The translations under genes and the position numbers were made by a program. From NCBI RefSeq assembly GCF_030867145.1, contig NC_134443.1, forward strand, positions 1,612,001-1,676,000: 64,000 nt of DNA, written 5' to 3'. The notes beneath the pieces are model-generated. The model was given only the letters and a program-made list of their open reading frames with translations, did not search any database and was not told the DNA's origin. Below, piece after piece: positions 10,300 to 23,100 of the stretch (the first letter of the stretch is position 1; the number at the start of each line of letters is the position of its first letter). Source of the stretch: Opisthocomus hoazin (taxonomy: Eukaryota > Chordata > Aves > Opisthocomiformes > Opisthocomidae).

Positions 10300-13200
10300 T
10301 ACGGCCGCCCTGAGGAGTGGGGCTGGGATTTGGGCTGGGATTTGGGCTGGGATTTGGGCTGGGATATGGTCGGCTTCATCCCCCGAGCCCAGCCCTAATC
10401 CTCAAAGCTCTTTGGGGTTTTCCCTCACTGCCTAAATCCTCTTTGGAGCCGGCAGCGAGGGGGAGCGGCATAGGGGCACCCGCTCGAGCAAACGGGGTGC
10501 AACCCCACCCTCGCTTGGGTGAAACTGGTGAAACTGGGAAACGGACCCCGTTCCCTGCCTGCGGGCAGAGCTGGAGGCACCGAGCAGCTTCGGGAGCACG
10601 ACGCCGGCGCGGTGACCCCGAGCAGAGCCACCTCCTGCGCCCATCATCAGCAAAGGGACAGCCCCGGGGCCGTGGCGGCCGGCATCTGACCCACTCCGGG
10701 AGCGAGAGGGGCTCCGAGGGGTGCTGGGACCCCGGAGGGAAGGGTGCACGGTGCCAGTCCCAAAGCGTCCGCGCCGGATCGCTTGGGGGTCTCCTACCTC
10801 CCGCTGGCGCCCGGCGTCTGTCCCGCCCGCGCGCTCCTCGCCTCTGGCGCACGCGGCCCAACGCCTTTCGCCGCAGCCGTCCTCCTCTTCCTCGCTCCCG
10901 GTCCCCGTGGGTGATGGGGATGTGGCTCCCCGTGGGACACCGGCCGGCGGCACCGATGGGGACAGCTGGGAAGGGCACCGATGGGGTGGGGTCCCGCCGG
11001 AGAAGCGGGGATCTGGCAGGGATGTTTGGGCCAGGATGGGGTTGCACCGCCGCGGAAAACCCTCCCGGAGCCCCGGACGAAGCCCGGGGGCACCCGAAGG
11101 ACCGGCAGCCCGTCCCTGCCCGCACTGCCCATCGCCGTGATCCGGGCGGAGCAGGTGATGCCGGGCAGACGGAAAGGCGACGGGACCCTCTCCGGTTTAT
11201 CCCCTCCAGCGGCGCGGGGTCGTGTCCGAGCCGGGAGGGATTCGTCCGAGGGGAAGAGCCGGGACCTGACGGGGCTGGGGGCACGGAGCCGGGTGCCATG
11301 GGGACAAACCCCGCTCGGCTCCACCGTCCCAGGAAGGCGACAGCTGGGAGCAGCGTCCCTCCCCGCTCACCCCAGTGCCGGGGAATTAAATCCCGGTGCT
11401 GTTTGCTGGTTAAATCAAGCACGGCTAACGCGATGGGAAGCGCTACAGGTCCGGGTGGGGGGCACCGACTGACGGCGGTGGGAGAGCATGGTGGGAGACG
11501 GGTGGGGGGACGGCTGCGGGCGGTCCCACGTGGGTGCTCATCCCCTCGGGACCCGCAGCCATGTTGCAAACTGGAGCTGCCCATGCCCACAGCGCCTGGG
11601 AATCTCCCGGCTCTCCGCGCCGCATCCGTCCCCGGACCGTGGCACAGCTTGGCCGGTGCCGAGAGCCCCCATCCCTGTGCCCGGCTCCCACCGGGATCCA
11701 AGCCCATGGCACGCTGCGGCGGGAAGCACGACCGCCCTGCATGGCCACTCTCACCATGGGCAGCCGCACCGTGCCCCCGGCACCGCTCCAGCACCCGGGC
11801 CAAGCTCCCGGCCGCCACGGCTCCGCCGCCATCGCCCCGAGCCCAGTCGGAGCCAGGCAGCGCGGAGGCCGGGTGGAGCCGGCGAACGTTTCTTGCCGAC
11901 CCGGGATCTGGCTGCGGATCCCGCAGGGCGTAGCCGGCTCGCGACTGCCCACCCATTGCGACACCGTCAGCCGCCCCGGCGCGGTGCCAGGGCCCCGGGC
12001 GCTGAGCTCTTTGCCAACCGAGGCGCCGGGCGAGTTCCTGCTCCTTTGCCTTCCCTCTTCGTCACCGGGAGGAAGGGCCCGGGCGGCTCGCTATCTGTTC
12101 AGACTTGAACGTCGAGAGCGTGCCGGGAACGTGCCGGGGCGAGCGGGGTGGGGAGGGAGCAGTGCCGGTGCCGGACCCTCGACCCATGCATGGCATCCCC
12201 CTGCCCGCTGCGCCGGCACGGAGCTGGGGGGATGCTCCCGGTCCAGCCCCGGCATCTCGCTGCCGACAACCCAACCGCCGGCAGCTGCCGGGACGTCCCC
12301 ATCTCCCCCGGGACGGAGCCGCACAGCGGGAGCTGGGATCGATAAGTCATTTCTGACGGGTTAATTCCCCCCCCACCCCACCGGGAGACCTCGCAAATTA
12401 AAATGATAATGAGATGGGGTCGGGAGGGAAGGGGGGGAAAGCAAGCGGTGGGTCGGGAGCTGGGATGAGCTGGGATGAGCTGGGATGGCGGTGGGCATCG
12501 GCGGCTGAGCGGTGGGGTTGGCACTGGGGGGAGAGGCCAAACCTGGGGGGAAAGATGGGGGGGGGGGGGTAAAAGAAAAAGGGAGAAATGGGATGAAAAG
12601 GGAAGGAGGACGAGCAGAAGGGACAAGCGGAGGGGAGAAGTGGAGGGGAGAAGCGGAGGGGGCTCAGCTGAGATGAGGATGAGGGACGGGGTGAGAGGGG
12701 GAGATGAAGAGCGAGGACGCGGCGAACTGGAGATGGGGAGAGAGGAGTGAAAGCAGAATGGGCAGAAGACGATAAAAGAGCAAGAAGAGGAAGGGAAAAG
12801 GGAGGACGGAGGCAGGAGCCAGGCGAGGGGAGCTGGGAGACCATGCCGGGAGCAGGATGCGGCCCCGGTTCCCGAAGCCCCTTCAGGTCCCATTAGCGGG
12901 GATGGAAGGTGACAGCAGCCGATCGATGGCAATCGCGCCGACAGACTCCCGGTAATAAACCCATTTCACTCACATTTCCCCCCGCCCCAGCCCCCTCCAG
13001 CACCCTCCCTCCCCGCCACGACCCCCCCCCCAAACAACAGCCACCCCCAGGCCCATTTTCGGCTGCGGGCCACGTCGTGCACAGCCCACGTGCTGGGCAG
13101 GATCGGGCACTGGGGGCTTCGCAGAGCCGGGAGGACGCGGCTGATCCCCGCTCCTCCGCCTCTCGGGGGGCCCTTCGGGTGCCAAGGGGGGGTTACCAGC

Positions 13201-14890
13201 ACCCCGGGCAGCAGCGGGGCTGGAGGCGGTTTTAATTGCCGTTAAGAGGAGGTTGGGACTGGATGAAAGAGCTTTGGGGTTTTCTTGCACCGGTGAGTTC
13301 GGGTGGTTCCAACAGCAGCAGGCTCCCGCCGAGCCGGGGGGTGCTCCCGGCCCAAGCCCCGCGGGGAGCGGAGACCCCCGGGAGAAATTCTGGGGGCGGG
13401 GGGGAGGGATGCCAAGAGCCCCAGGGGACTCGTGAGCGCGGGGCGGCGAGGGCGCGGGGAAATCCCCGGTGGGTCCGCGGGCTTGCTGCCCTCGGGGGGG
13501 GGACCTCCCACGCGCCCAGCTGCGCACCAGCATCCCCCCACCCCGCTGAGCCGCGCAGCCCCCCCCAAAAAGGCTTCGGAAAGTCCCGGAGAGTTTTTTC
13601 CCCCCCCCTCCCATTCCCAGCTTTGTGTTTTCCAGCCTACCCTGACGCCGGGCTCCCCGCACGATGCTCCGGCGTCGGGGGGATGCTCGGCCGCGGTGCG
13701 GGGCTGCGGTGCTGGCCCCTGGTGCTGTGCCAGGCTGTCTACCCCCATCAGCCGTGGGGTGCAGACCCTCACCCCCCTGTTCCCAGGTCATCTTCCCCAC
13801 CTGCAAGCAAGAGCACGGGGACAGCGATGGCCTCGGGGTGACACGGAGCAGGTTGGGGACAGGGGACCCCCCGTCCCTGCCCCAGACCCCGCCGGGGCTC
13901 CTGCTCCTCCGAGGGAGAAGGGAAAACCCCGTGGGGAGGTTTCTGAATCCTTTTTCCTTCTCCAGGGCTCCGACTGATGCCCTGCGGCGCTGGAGCCGCA
14001 GAACCCGGCACCGACTGCGCCAACGCAAGGGAGCTGGGAGCCGGGGGACGCAGCGGGGACCCCCGTCCCACCCCGCGAGGACACGGCGCCGGGGAGCAAA
14101 GCCGGGCTCACCTCGCCCCAGGCCTATTTTGGGACGGAGCGGGCGAAACGCGGCCGTGGGCACGGGCAGAGGCCGGGCTCAGCGCCCGTTAGGTCACGGC
14201 GATGGCGTCGGCTTGGCGTGACCGCCGCGGGATTTGCCCGGGGGACGCGAGGCGCGACGCCGGGATCATCAGCATGGCCATCGGCGCCCGGCACGAGCTG
14301 CTCCGGAAAATTCCGGCTTGGATGTTGCTGGAAATTGCTAAAGACGAAGCTTTGGTTTTCGAGTTTGGGCTCTGATCTCTTGTTATTTCTCCCTGGAGAG
14401 CAGACGGCGTTCTGCTCCGGAGCAAACCTCAGCGGGACTGGAATGGGGCTCGTCTTCGCCGTGGGATTGGAAGAGCGTTTGCCGTTCTCCCTTCTAATCG
14501 AGAAGCTGGAAAAGCGCCTGTAAAAGTGTGGATTTTGCCCTTATTTTCCTGGCCGCTCTCTCCCTGAGAGGGGCCTGATCCTGCACAGGGGCTGGCAGCA
14601 TCCCCAGGGTGGGGGACGACTCCTCCAGTCCTCCAGCCAGGACCTGGTTTTCCCGAAAATGCCTCAGATCCCCCCAAGATGGGGCTGGGATCGCCCCACC
14701 GAAGCCACTGGGCTCGCCGCGGCCACCAGCAAGAGCAAAGCCCGGCTCTTAACCTCACCCCTAATTGATAAGGACTGATCGAGAAGCGAAAAAAACCCAC
14801 CCCGAGGATTAGCCGGCTGGGAGGGCCCTGGCGCCTGTGTCCTTGAAATTAACGGGCGTTTAATTAAATACATTTCTTAGGAGGTTAATT
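10300..14890. other. 4.6 kb without a recognised gene
   Basis: Only a short array of GGGATTTGGGCT units (10320-10365) and purine-rich low-complexity DNA (12530-12820) stand out. Open frames are arginine/proline-rich and overlap on both strands without family resemblance. Confidence 0.5.
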
Positions 14891-15278
14891 GTTTGTCTGA
14901 GGAACGGAGCGGAAAGCTCTCGCCAGGCAGCTCGGGGTTTCAGCTGCCCCACGCCCGGTGCTGCTGCCCCAGCAGTTCCGTCGCCGTTCAAAACAGAGTA
15001 ATGATAATTAATAATAACGATAGAGGAGTAAGAACTGCCGGGAAAGGGGCCGGCCGCGGAGCAGAGCCGGGTGTAAGCACAGGGCTGCGAGCCAGCAGCT
15101 CCGTCCCCTTATCCCCTCCTGACACAGATCCCTTTCTGTCCTCGGAAACAAGAGAGAAAGAAAATCAAAGAGCCCCGAGTGGGGACCCCCGCGCCAGCCC
15201 CGCTCCACCGGAGGAACCCTGGCGGGGGGAGCCCCGTGAGTCCCTGCGCAGGGAGCGAGACACCGGTTTGAGTCAAAT

Positions 15279-15577
15279 TCACAGAATCACAGAATCCCAG
15301 CATGGGGGGGGTTGGCAGGGACCTCTGTGGGTCCCCCAGCCCAACCCCCTGCCCAAGCAGGGTCACCCAGAGCAGGGGGCACAGCACCGCGGCCAGGGGG
15401 GCTGGAATATCTCCAGAGAAGGAGACTCCACAGCCTCCCTGGGCAGCCTGGGCCAGGGCTCCGTCACCCTCAGAGGGAAGAAGTTCTTCCTCGGGTTCAG
15501 CTGGAGCTTCCTCTGCTTCAGTTTGTGCCCGTTGCCCCTTGTCCTGTCGCTGGGCACCACGGGGAAGAGTCTGACCC
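15279..15577 (-). mobile_element. CR1 LINE 3' fragment
   Basis: About 300 bp of CR1 3' end in minus orientation, starting with the doubled ACAGAATC repeat. It lies about 270 bp beyond the ETV3 poly(A) signal, outside the transcript. Confidence 0.92.
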
Positions 15578-15850
15578 CAAAATCCAGACTCTACGAGGGC
15601 GCAGCTGGGGCCGTCCCAGCCCCACATCCCCCCTCGTCCAGCTTCAGCTCTGCCCAAAGCCGCGCTTGGAGCAACGCTCCGTCCATCCGTCCGTCTGTCC
15701 CGGGACGGCTCTGCAAGCGGCAGCACCGACGCTCCCCGGGATCGCCCCGGCGAGCTCCCGGCAGCAGCGCGACCAGGGCCAGGAGCGACGCGGCCCCCGA
15801 GCAGAACCCGCCAAGAACCGAGCCGCTGGCAGAAGCGCTTATTTAAAAGG

Positions 15851-15856
15851 TTTATT
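15851..15856 (-). terminator. ETV3: distal poly(A) signal of ETV3
   Basis: AATAAA on minus at the border where the AT-rich UTR gives way to GC-rich intergenic DNA. Cleavage is expected near 15830-15840. Confidence 0.6.
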
Positions 15857-18510
15857 TAACTTTTTAATTTGAGGTAAAATACTTTTTTTGTTTTTTTTTT
15901 TTCTTTCAACTTCCATAACAAAATACAGAGCTATCAGATACCCCTGGAAAAAATATGTATATTATACATATATTTCTATAACATTACATCATATATATAT
16001 AATATATATATGCAAACTTTTTTTTTTTGAGACTTTATAGAAAGTGGAACGTCTAAAGGCACTGCACAATGGAGTATTTCAAGACTACTTTACACGGGTA
16101 TGTACACATACGCACACGCTCCACCCCGCTCTCCGTGGGCAGCCGGCTCACGCCGGCCCCGCCGCACGCGTACGCATCCCTCCTAATCCCTGCTGAATCA
16201 AGTCTAGGAAAGTCAAAGAACATGCCTCAGGAAAAGTGATTTCTTTTTTTAAAATATATATATAAAAAAAAAAACAACACAAAACCCCAACAGCTTTCTA
16301 TCGGTAAATACTTTCTCCTTAAAAGCACTCTAAAAAAAAAAAAAAATCAATTTTTTTTTTTAAACAATCTGATTACAATTATTCCAAACCAAAAGAAGAA
16401 ATTAATTTTTTTTCTTTAAACCCACCAGGATCCATAAGAGAGAAAAAAAAAAAAAAAACCAACCCCACAAGTTACTTTAAGAACGAAAACATAATTATGG
16501 AATAAATAAAAACAAGGGACAACCGAGCAACGGGTGGAACCTCCCGAGGTTAATGCTTCTGGAGAGGGGCTCTTCCTCCTCCTCCTCCTCCTCCTCCCCT
16601 GGATTTGGGGGGCGGCCGGGCAGCGCGGGGCTCGTTCCAGCTCTGCAGCTCGATCAAAGTTCCGCCGGGCTCGGCAAGGCGCAGCCGATCCTCCCGGCCC
16701 CGGCTCGCTCGCGTCCGTCGCCACCGAGACAGCGGCTCGTTGTCCCGGTAAAAGTCTCTTTCCTACGGATTCTCTATGACTAAACAAAGCAAAAATGGTT
16801 TAAACATTAACATGCTCTTGATTAATTAATTAATACAGGTGGACGTTGAGATTTCAACCATTTAAACTTTACAAGTTTAAATATTTTGGCACATCGGAAT
16901 ATATATATATAGATTTTTTTTTTTTTTTTTCTGCTCGTTTATTTAAAACGTATTTATAAGCGCCCTCCGCCGAGGTCGCCGCTAGGCAATGGGAAGCCTG
17001 GTCGGGAGGAGCCCCTGCCCCACGCTGGGGGGGCTCCCCGCCCGCCCACCCCCCGCTCACTGGTCCGGCGGCCCGAGATCCTGAGTCCTTTATCCCTGAA
17101 CGCCGAGCTCCCGGTTTTTGCAGTGCAATGGCTATGAAGACAACCCCCCCTCCCCTCCCCAGCCCTCCAAACCCACCACAAACTCTTAAAGCCAAACCAG
17201 TTCAACTTTTTTTGGGGGAGGGGGACTTTTTTGGGGGGGTTTTTTTTTGCCTTCAGCGCAGGGCGGCTTCCCCCCGTCCCCCGCCCCAGGCTCCGGCACT
17301 TGGGGGGTGACGATTTGCATCGCTGCTGGGAAAGGCCTCGTGTTTCTAATTCCTGAGTTCACTCGCCGAGCCCCTCGCCGGGGGTCCGGATCGAGGGGGC
17401 TTCTTTCCCCGTCTCCTCCGCTCTCGGCTCCGGTAAATCCCAGCACCGGGGCGGGGGGGGGTCCGGAGCCCGGCCGGGGAAGCCGAGCTCGCCCGGGTGA
17501 GCCGATGCCGGCGTCGCCGCGTACCACCACGGCATCTCGTCGCGGCACGGCCCGACCAGCCCCGTGCCCGCCCGCCTGCAGCGTCTCTAAATAATCCTCG
17601 GCGACCGAGTCCTCGACCGGAGGAACCCGCCCGCGCCCGCCGCTCGCCTCCGCCCGGGACGCAGCGCTCTCCCCGCAGAGAACGGGTGGTTCCAAGCTCC
17701 CTGCGAGGAACCGTTCGGGGATTCTCCCGCCACGTTCCTGGGTGTAACCCGGCGCCTAAGTTAATCAGCCTAACGAGAAACGCGGCTGCGTAGGGAAATA
17801 GCAAGATTTACAGCGGGGGAAAAAAAAGCCAACACGGCGAGATTTACAGCGCGAAGCTCAGCCCTGCAGAGACGGAGCCGCCCCGTCGCTCCCACCGGGC
17901 CAAACCCCGGAGCTCCCGCGGCACCCAAGCTCGGCGCGGGCTGCGTCCGCCACGGACCCCGCTCGCGTAAAGTGTTCGCGTAGTTAAGGCATGAGTCAAA
18001 GTGATAGGGGAACCAAACAAAGGGAATTGGATCGAACAACGCTCCCGTCATTCCTCCGCCATGAACTCACCGCAACCACCTCAGCGCTCGTCTCCCAATC
18101 GCTCCCAACTCCACCCATACAATTAGGGGGGGGGGGGGAAAAACCTAGGGTACATTTTAATGCGTCTATTAAAGGCATTAGGTTATTTTTTTTTTTTTTT
18201 TTCCCATCCCACTCCCTTCCCTGAAAGATTTTGAAGGTTTTGCTCATGGCTTCTGCAGTATTTCAGCAAGGCGAAAAGGGACGACTTCGCCCACCCCGAA
18301 GCGCTCCCGCGCTCCGCCGGCCGGGACCGCGGCGGCTCCCTCCGCGGCAGCGTCCCGCCTCGCCGGGCGCCTTCTGCCCCTTCTCCCCCGCCCCACAAGA
18401 GTGCAATATTCCCTCGCCCCGGCCCCGCCGAAATGCAGACGGCTCCCGAGGCCGACGCACGGCACGTCTCGGGCGGGCGGGACATCCTCTCCCACCATCG
18501 CACCAGGCTC

Positions 18511-18567
18511 CGTGTATATATATATATATATATATATATACGTGTGTATATATATATATATATATAA
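18511..18567. repeat. (TA)n microsatellite in the ETV3 3' UTR
   Basis: Two TA-dinucleotide tracts separated by CGTGTG, inside the transcribed 3' UTR. Confidence 0.9.
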
Positions 18568-18927
18568 AAAAAGGGAACTAGATGAATTTGGAGATTCCTG
18601 CTTCTATAAATACTAGAGCGCATATAAAATAGACCGTGTCTGGAGTTCCTCCGGCCTGGCGGAGGGCCTCGACCCCGCTGGAGTTCGTGCAAGGCCCGAA
18701 GCTCGCGCGCAAGGGCGGCCGGCTTCCCTCGCCTCTCCTCCTCGGAGCAAGACAACCGCGTCTCACCTGCAAGTCAACAACGAAAACAAAGAACACAAAA
18801 CCCCTAGTTTCTAGAATTACCAAACCAGGCTAGCCCCAGCCCCCCGCCCGCCCCCCACGCTCTGCAACCTTGCTACATAAATACACAGATGTTTTCAGCG
18901 CAGACGGACCGCGAGGCTCCTCCGGGC

Positions 18928-20111
18928 TTAGGTGTCGGAGGCGGCAGTGGCCGACACGGCCTTGGGGCCCGCCGCGAGGTGCGGGCTGCCCAGCGCCCCG
19001 TTCCAGTGGACGCGGCCGTTGGGACGCTCCTCGGGGATGTCGGCCTGCCGGTCACCGTTCCAGCGGCGCTTGAGACGCAGCTTCGGAGGCATCAGGGCGT
19101 CTTCTCTCTTCTCCTGCGCGCCCAATTCTCCGGTGGACTCTCGGGATGGCTTCTCCCCGCTGCTCTCCCCTTGCTCCTGGGATTCTTCGGCCGAGAAAGC
19201 GGCCTGGCCGGGCGCCGGCGGGGCTGGGTGCCACGACGGCGCAGCTGGTCTGGCAAACACAGGCCCCTTCTCCTCTTCCAGGCCGGCTGCCGCGCCGGAG
19301 CCTTCCTCTCTCTCGCTCTTGTCTTTGCCTCTCGCCGGTGGCTCTTCGGACTCCGCTTCCTTGTCCATCGCGGGCTCGACCTTGACCCTGGGAGGAGGAG
19401 TAGCTAGCTGGGGGGCCGCCGGCTCCTCCGCGCTTTCCAGTCTCTCTCTGTTTTTGCGTCCCACGGGGGGAGGCTGCAGCTTGATGGGGAACTGGGGCTG
19501 CTCCTCGAGGGGCATTTGGCACTGTAGTGGTGGCACCATGAGCGGGTAGCGGGGGAAAGTCCGCGGACTCAGGTGGTAGTTGAAGACGGAGCAGGCTTGC
19601 GAATGCAGGTAGTGTTTCATTTCCTCGGGGTTAAAGGAGAAGCAGCTGCTGCCTGTGAAGGGGCTGAGGCCCGGAGAGGGGCTGTAGGAGAAGAGGGTGG
19701 GAGTCAGGGACAACGCCGGAGAGATGGGGACGTTCAGGACCCCGCCGCGCCCCGGCAGAGGGGACACGGCAAAGGGGCTGTGAGGATCCGGGTAGATCCC
19801 AGGCCTGCTGAAAAGAGGGAGCATGATATCGGGCTTGCGCTTCTGGTGGTTGACGCTCCCGGCGCCCACGGCGTTGCGCGAGGCCATGAGATCCACGCCA
19901 CGGCGCCAATCCGAGGAGCTGTCCTCCAGCTCCGGCATGTCCGGCTTCCTCTCGCCGCCGTCGCCCAAGGCTTCTGGGTTGGGTGGGACCAGGGAGCCGC
20001 CGGAGAAGCGGCTGGGCTGGGCATCGTCGGTGGGAGAGTGGCTGTCCAGCGGCGGGAAGTGGAAGCGGGACGAGGCCGTGGGGACGGGAGGAGCGCTCTG
20101 CGGCACGACAC
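18928..20111 (-). CDS. ETV3: ETV3 terminal coding exon (repression region)
   Basis: 1184 nt from VVPQSAPP to a TAA stop, ending AASDT. It contains the C-terminal repression region, a proline/serine-rich middle and a basic [11 protein letters not shown] patch. Confidence 0.96.
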
Positions 20112-23100
20112 CTGGGGCAGGGGAGAAAGAGAACGGCAGAGAGTTAACGAGCGCGGCTGCCGAGGGAGTTAAATCAGAGGTAAAAAGCTGCTTTTTTAGG
20201 CTGCGCCCGCAGGCGTTTGGAAGACCAACACAAAAATACCACGCGCTATCAACGACGCGGCAGACGATTAGATGGGAGGTGCCTTCCCCATCTGCTCCCT
20301 TCCCCTGCCCACCCCCAGACCTCGCCACTGCCGGGGATGGAGCCTCTCCTCTCCGCCCCGGCTGAGGTTTTGTGAACCTCCAGTGCCACCGAACTTCCAC
20401 TTTTGGACGCCCTCCCCTGACCTCCTCGCTCTGGTTTAACCAGAAAACGTCTCGCCGCCGGTGCGTTAGGAGCGCGGTGAAGCAATCGCGCTCGCACGCC
20501 GCCGGCAGAAGCGCTGCCGGGAAACCTCAAGCTCTCGGGGCTGACTGAACGTCACGGATTTGTGCTTTTCTGGGAAGACGTCGTCTCTCCCGACGCTTCT
20601 GCCGGTAACGCTGCCAGCGCTGGCTCCTCTTCCACCACCTGGCTACAACCCGCTCGTGCCACAGCCAGCCATATTGCAGCAAGCTCCTCCACTTGCTTTC
20701 TCCCCTTCACAACGCGCCCGGTCGAGTCTCCCTTTCCTTCCAACCTGCCAGAGTCGAGAGCAGAAACCTGATTCCAGTGCCCCGAACAGGTTTGATATCC
20801 CAACCCCCATCCCAGCCAGAAGGAAAGAAAACAGGTTGTAATTAGACAAGTGCATTCCAGTTCTCCAAACTTCTTTTTTTAAATGCGTGCCCCAGAGATA
20901 GGAGGGAGTGGCTGCAAACAGGGAAAAGGAACAGCAGTGAGCAATATTGAGCTGGAACTGCCCAGACTCGTCGCTGCAAGTAATTATAGATTCGCAGCGC
21001 AGCTCCGTACTACATCTTCCACCCCCACGCTTTGGCTACGGGCTCCTGGCGAACACACTTCCCCCTCCGCGCTGCCATAAAGGCAGCGTGTCCCACACAG
21101 GTGAAGCAGAACGCCTTTATGGAGATCTCTCTTCTCCCAGCCCCGTTTCGGGGTTGCTCTTTGCTCAGAGGACAAAGCCTCCTGCCCGGCTGGGGCTGCC
21201 CAGGGCCGGGGAGGGACGCAGGTCGCTCCAACCGCCGAGCGCTCGCCGCAGTACGGAGGCACAGCCTACACGAGCAGCGGCGAGAAGCGCTCTTGCCCAC
21301 ACGTAACCTGTTTTTCTCAGCCGCCGGGGTTTCGGAGTCAACATTCAAACCCCACTTTCCCCTGCCCTCTCCCTGCCAGACGGATCTTCAAGGCTTGCCC
21401 CGGGGCGCTCCTCACGAGGTGAGAACTCGGCGCTCCGCACTGTAAGAAAGGCTGGTCCAGGCGCCTCCGCGCTCTCTTTGCCGCGCAGAGTTCGCAGCCT
21501 CGGCCCTCGCTCTAATGACTTCCAGAAGGGGTGGTGGTTTTTTTTTTTGACAGACTTGATGGCCACTAATTTCCCTGGTTGCGTGGGGGCTGTGCAGTTA
21601 CGGAGGCAATCGCCCCAGCTGTGGAAATCTAGCTACGGGGGGGGGGGCTTGGCTCCACCCAAAAGGATCGTGCGGGCAAAGGACCCTCTTCCGGAGAAAC
21701 CCCGGGGCTGCTGGCTGGGACAAACCCGGGGCGAACTCCTGCTACTGCTCCTGGCAAGAGACTCCAAAGGCCTTCTAGGATGAGAAGGGAACAATGATGC
21801 TCCATTCCCAAACTCTTTTTCATTATCCTTGAGTGTCAGCACGCCGTTCTGTCGCAGAGAGACTCGAGGAATACCCGAGATTTCAGTCAAACCCAGACGA
21901 GTTACTAGTCTTCTCTGGAAACCGCTCTGCGCTCGCTACCGCCTTCCTCTGAACTCCAGCTAGGAGCTGGTGAAGCAAAGTTCCTTCTGACACAAAAGGA
22001 GCAGAACTGAAGCAAACAAGGGGCCTTTGCAGCAGCAGGGAGGAGAGCAAAGTGCTGCTAAGCCGCGAACTTTCCGACAGCGCTCACGTGCGTGCCCTGC
22101 TGCGCACCTCTAAGCTCCTTGTCAAGAAGGGTCACATTTATATGGCCCCATAAACTTAGGGACAAGCACGTGAGCCAGGCAAGGTCCCTGCAATGGAACA
22201 AAACCCCTCTTACCCCAAGGCCGCCCGCCCCCCGACAGCAGAGCAAAGCAAACCCGCGGCACCCATGAAGCCAGGCCCACAAGCAAGCTTGAATAGGAAA
22301 CCCTAACGCCTCCGGCCTCCCCTGAAGACAACCACAGCCGCGTCGGTGACAAACCCGAGGGAAAGAGCGCTCCAGATAAGGCTTTATCAGCATCCAGGCA
22401 TTCCCACCGCAGCGGCGCTCATTGCCCCGGCGGTCTTTCGAGCGTAGATGACTGCGAGGGGATCTGCAGAGGCTGCGGGGCCCGCGCTCCGGGAGCGGGG
22501 CTGGTTCAGAGAACCAGCCCCCAGCCCGCACTCACCATTCGGCCGAATGTTAATGAAGGGGTAGTTGGGCATCACCAGCTTGTTGAAGTTGAACTTGTAG
22601 GTAAACCTTTTGCCTTTTGTCTTGTGGAGAATCCTCTTGTTGTAATAGTATCTGCGAACGAGAGTTAAGGAGATCGATCAAAGCAAGCGGGGATCTGTTT
22701 AAAGGTCTCGTTGCTTTTAGCGCCGTCAACATCCACCTCTGACGTACCGACAAAAATGACGCTGCCCAGAGAATTTCTGTCATTAATACAAGAAAATATG
22801 CAGTCGAGCGGGAAGTTTCCGAACGACACCCGCTCCTTTCCGAAGGCGTTCTTTAGCGGGTACGCTTCAAACCGTTTCACAGGTCATTGTGTTCCTTAGA
22901 ACATGTGGGAAAAGGCGAGATCCCGAAGGGAAGTGAAAGCTGAACAACAGGCCAAGCCTGTACGTGCTGGCCTCACCCCTGTCCAAACTGGGACCAGTGC
23001 CACGGGTTGGGAGGGGGGGGGTCTCCTGCAAGCATTCCGCGCTGCGCCGGCACCACCTCCCCATTGCCAACTGCCCCGCAGCCAGGGAAGCAGGCACGGT

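Larger units (their letters stand above)
15835..18927 (-). other. ETV3: ETV3 3' UTR
   Basis: About 3.1 kb between the ETV3 stop and the distal AATAAA at 15851-15856. AT-rich blocks, T runs and ATTTA-type elements contrast with the GC-rich surroundings, as in long conserved ETS-factor 3' UTRs. No open frame in it looks like protein. Confidence 0.7.

Noticed and set aside
19823-20365. Plus-strand ORFs over the ETV3 last exon
   Set aside because: They are antisense shadows of a strongly conserved coding exon.
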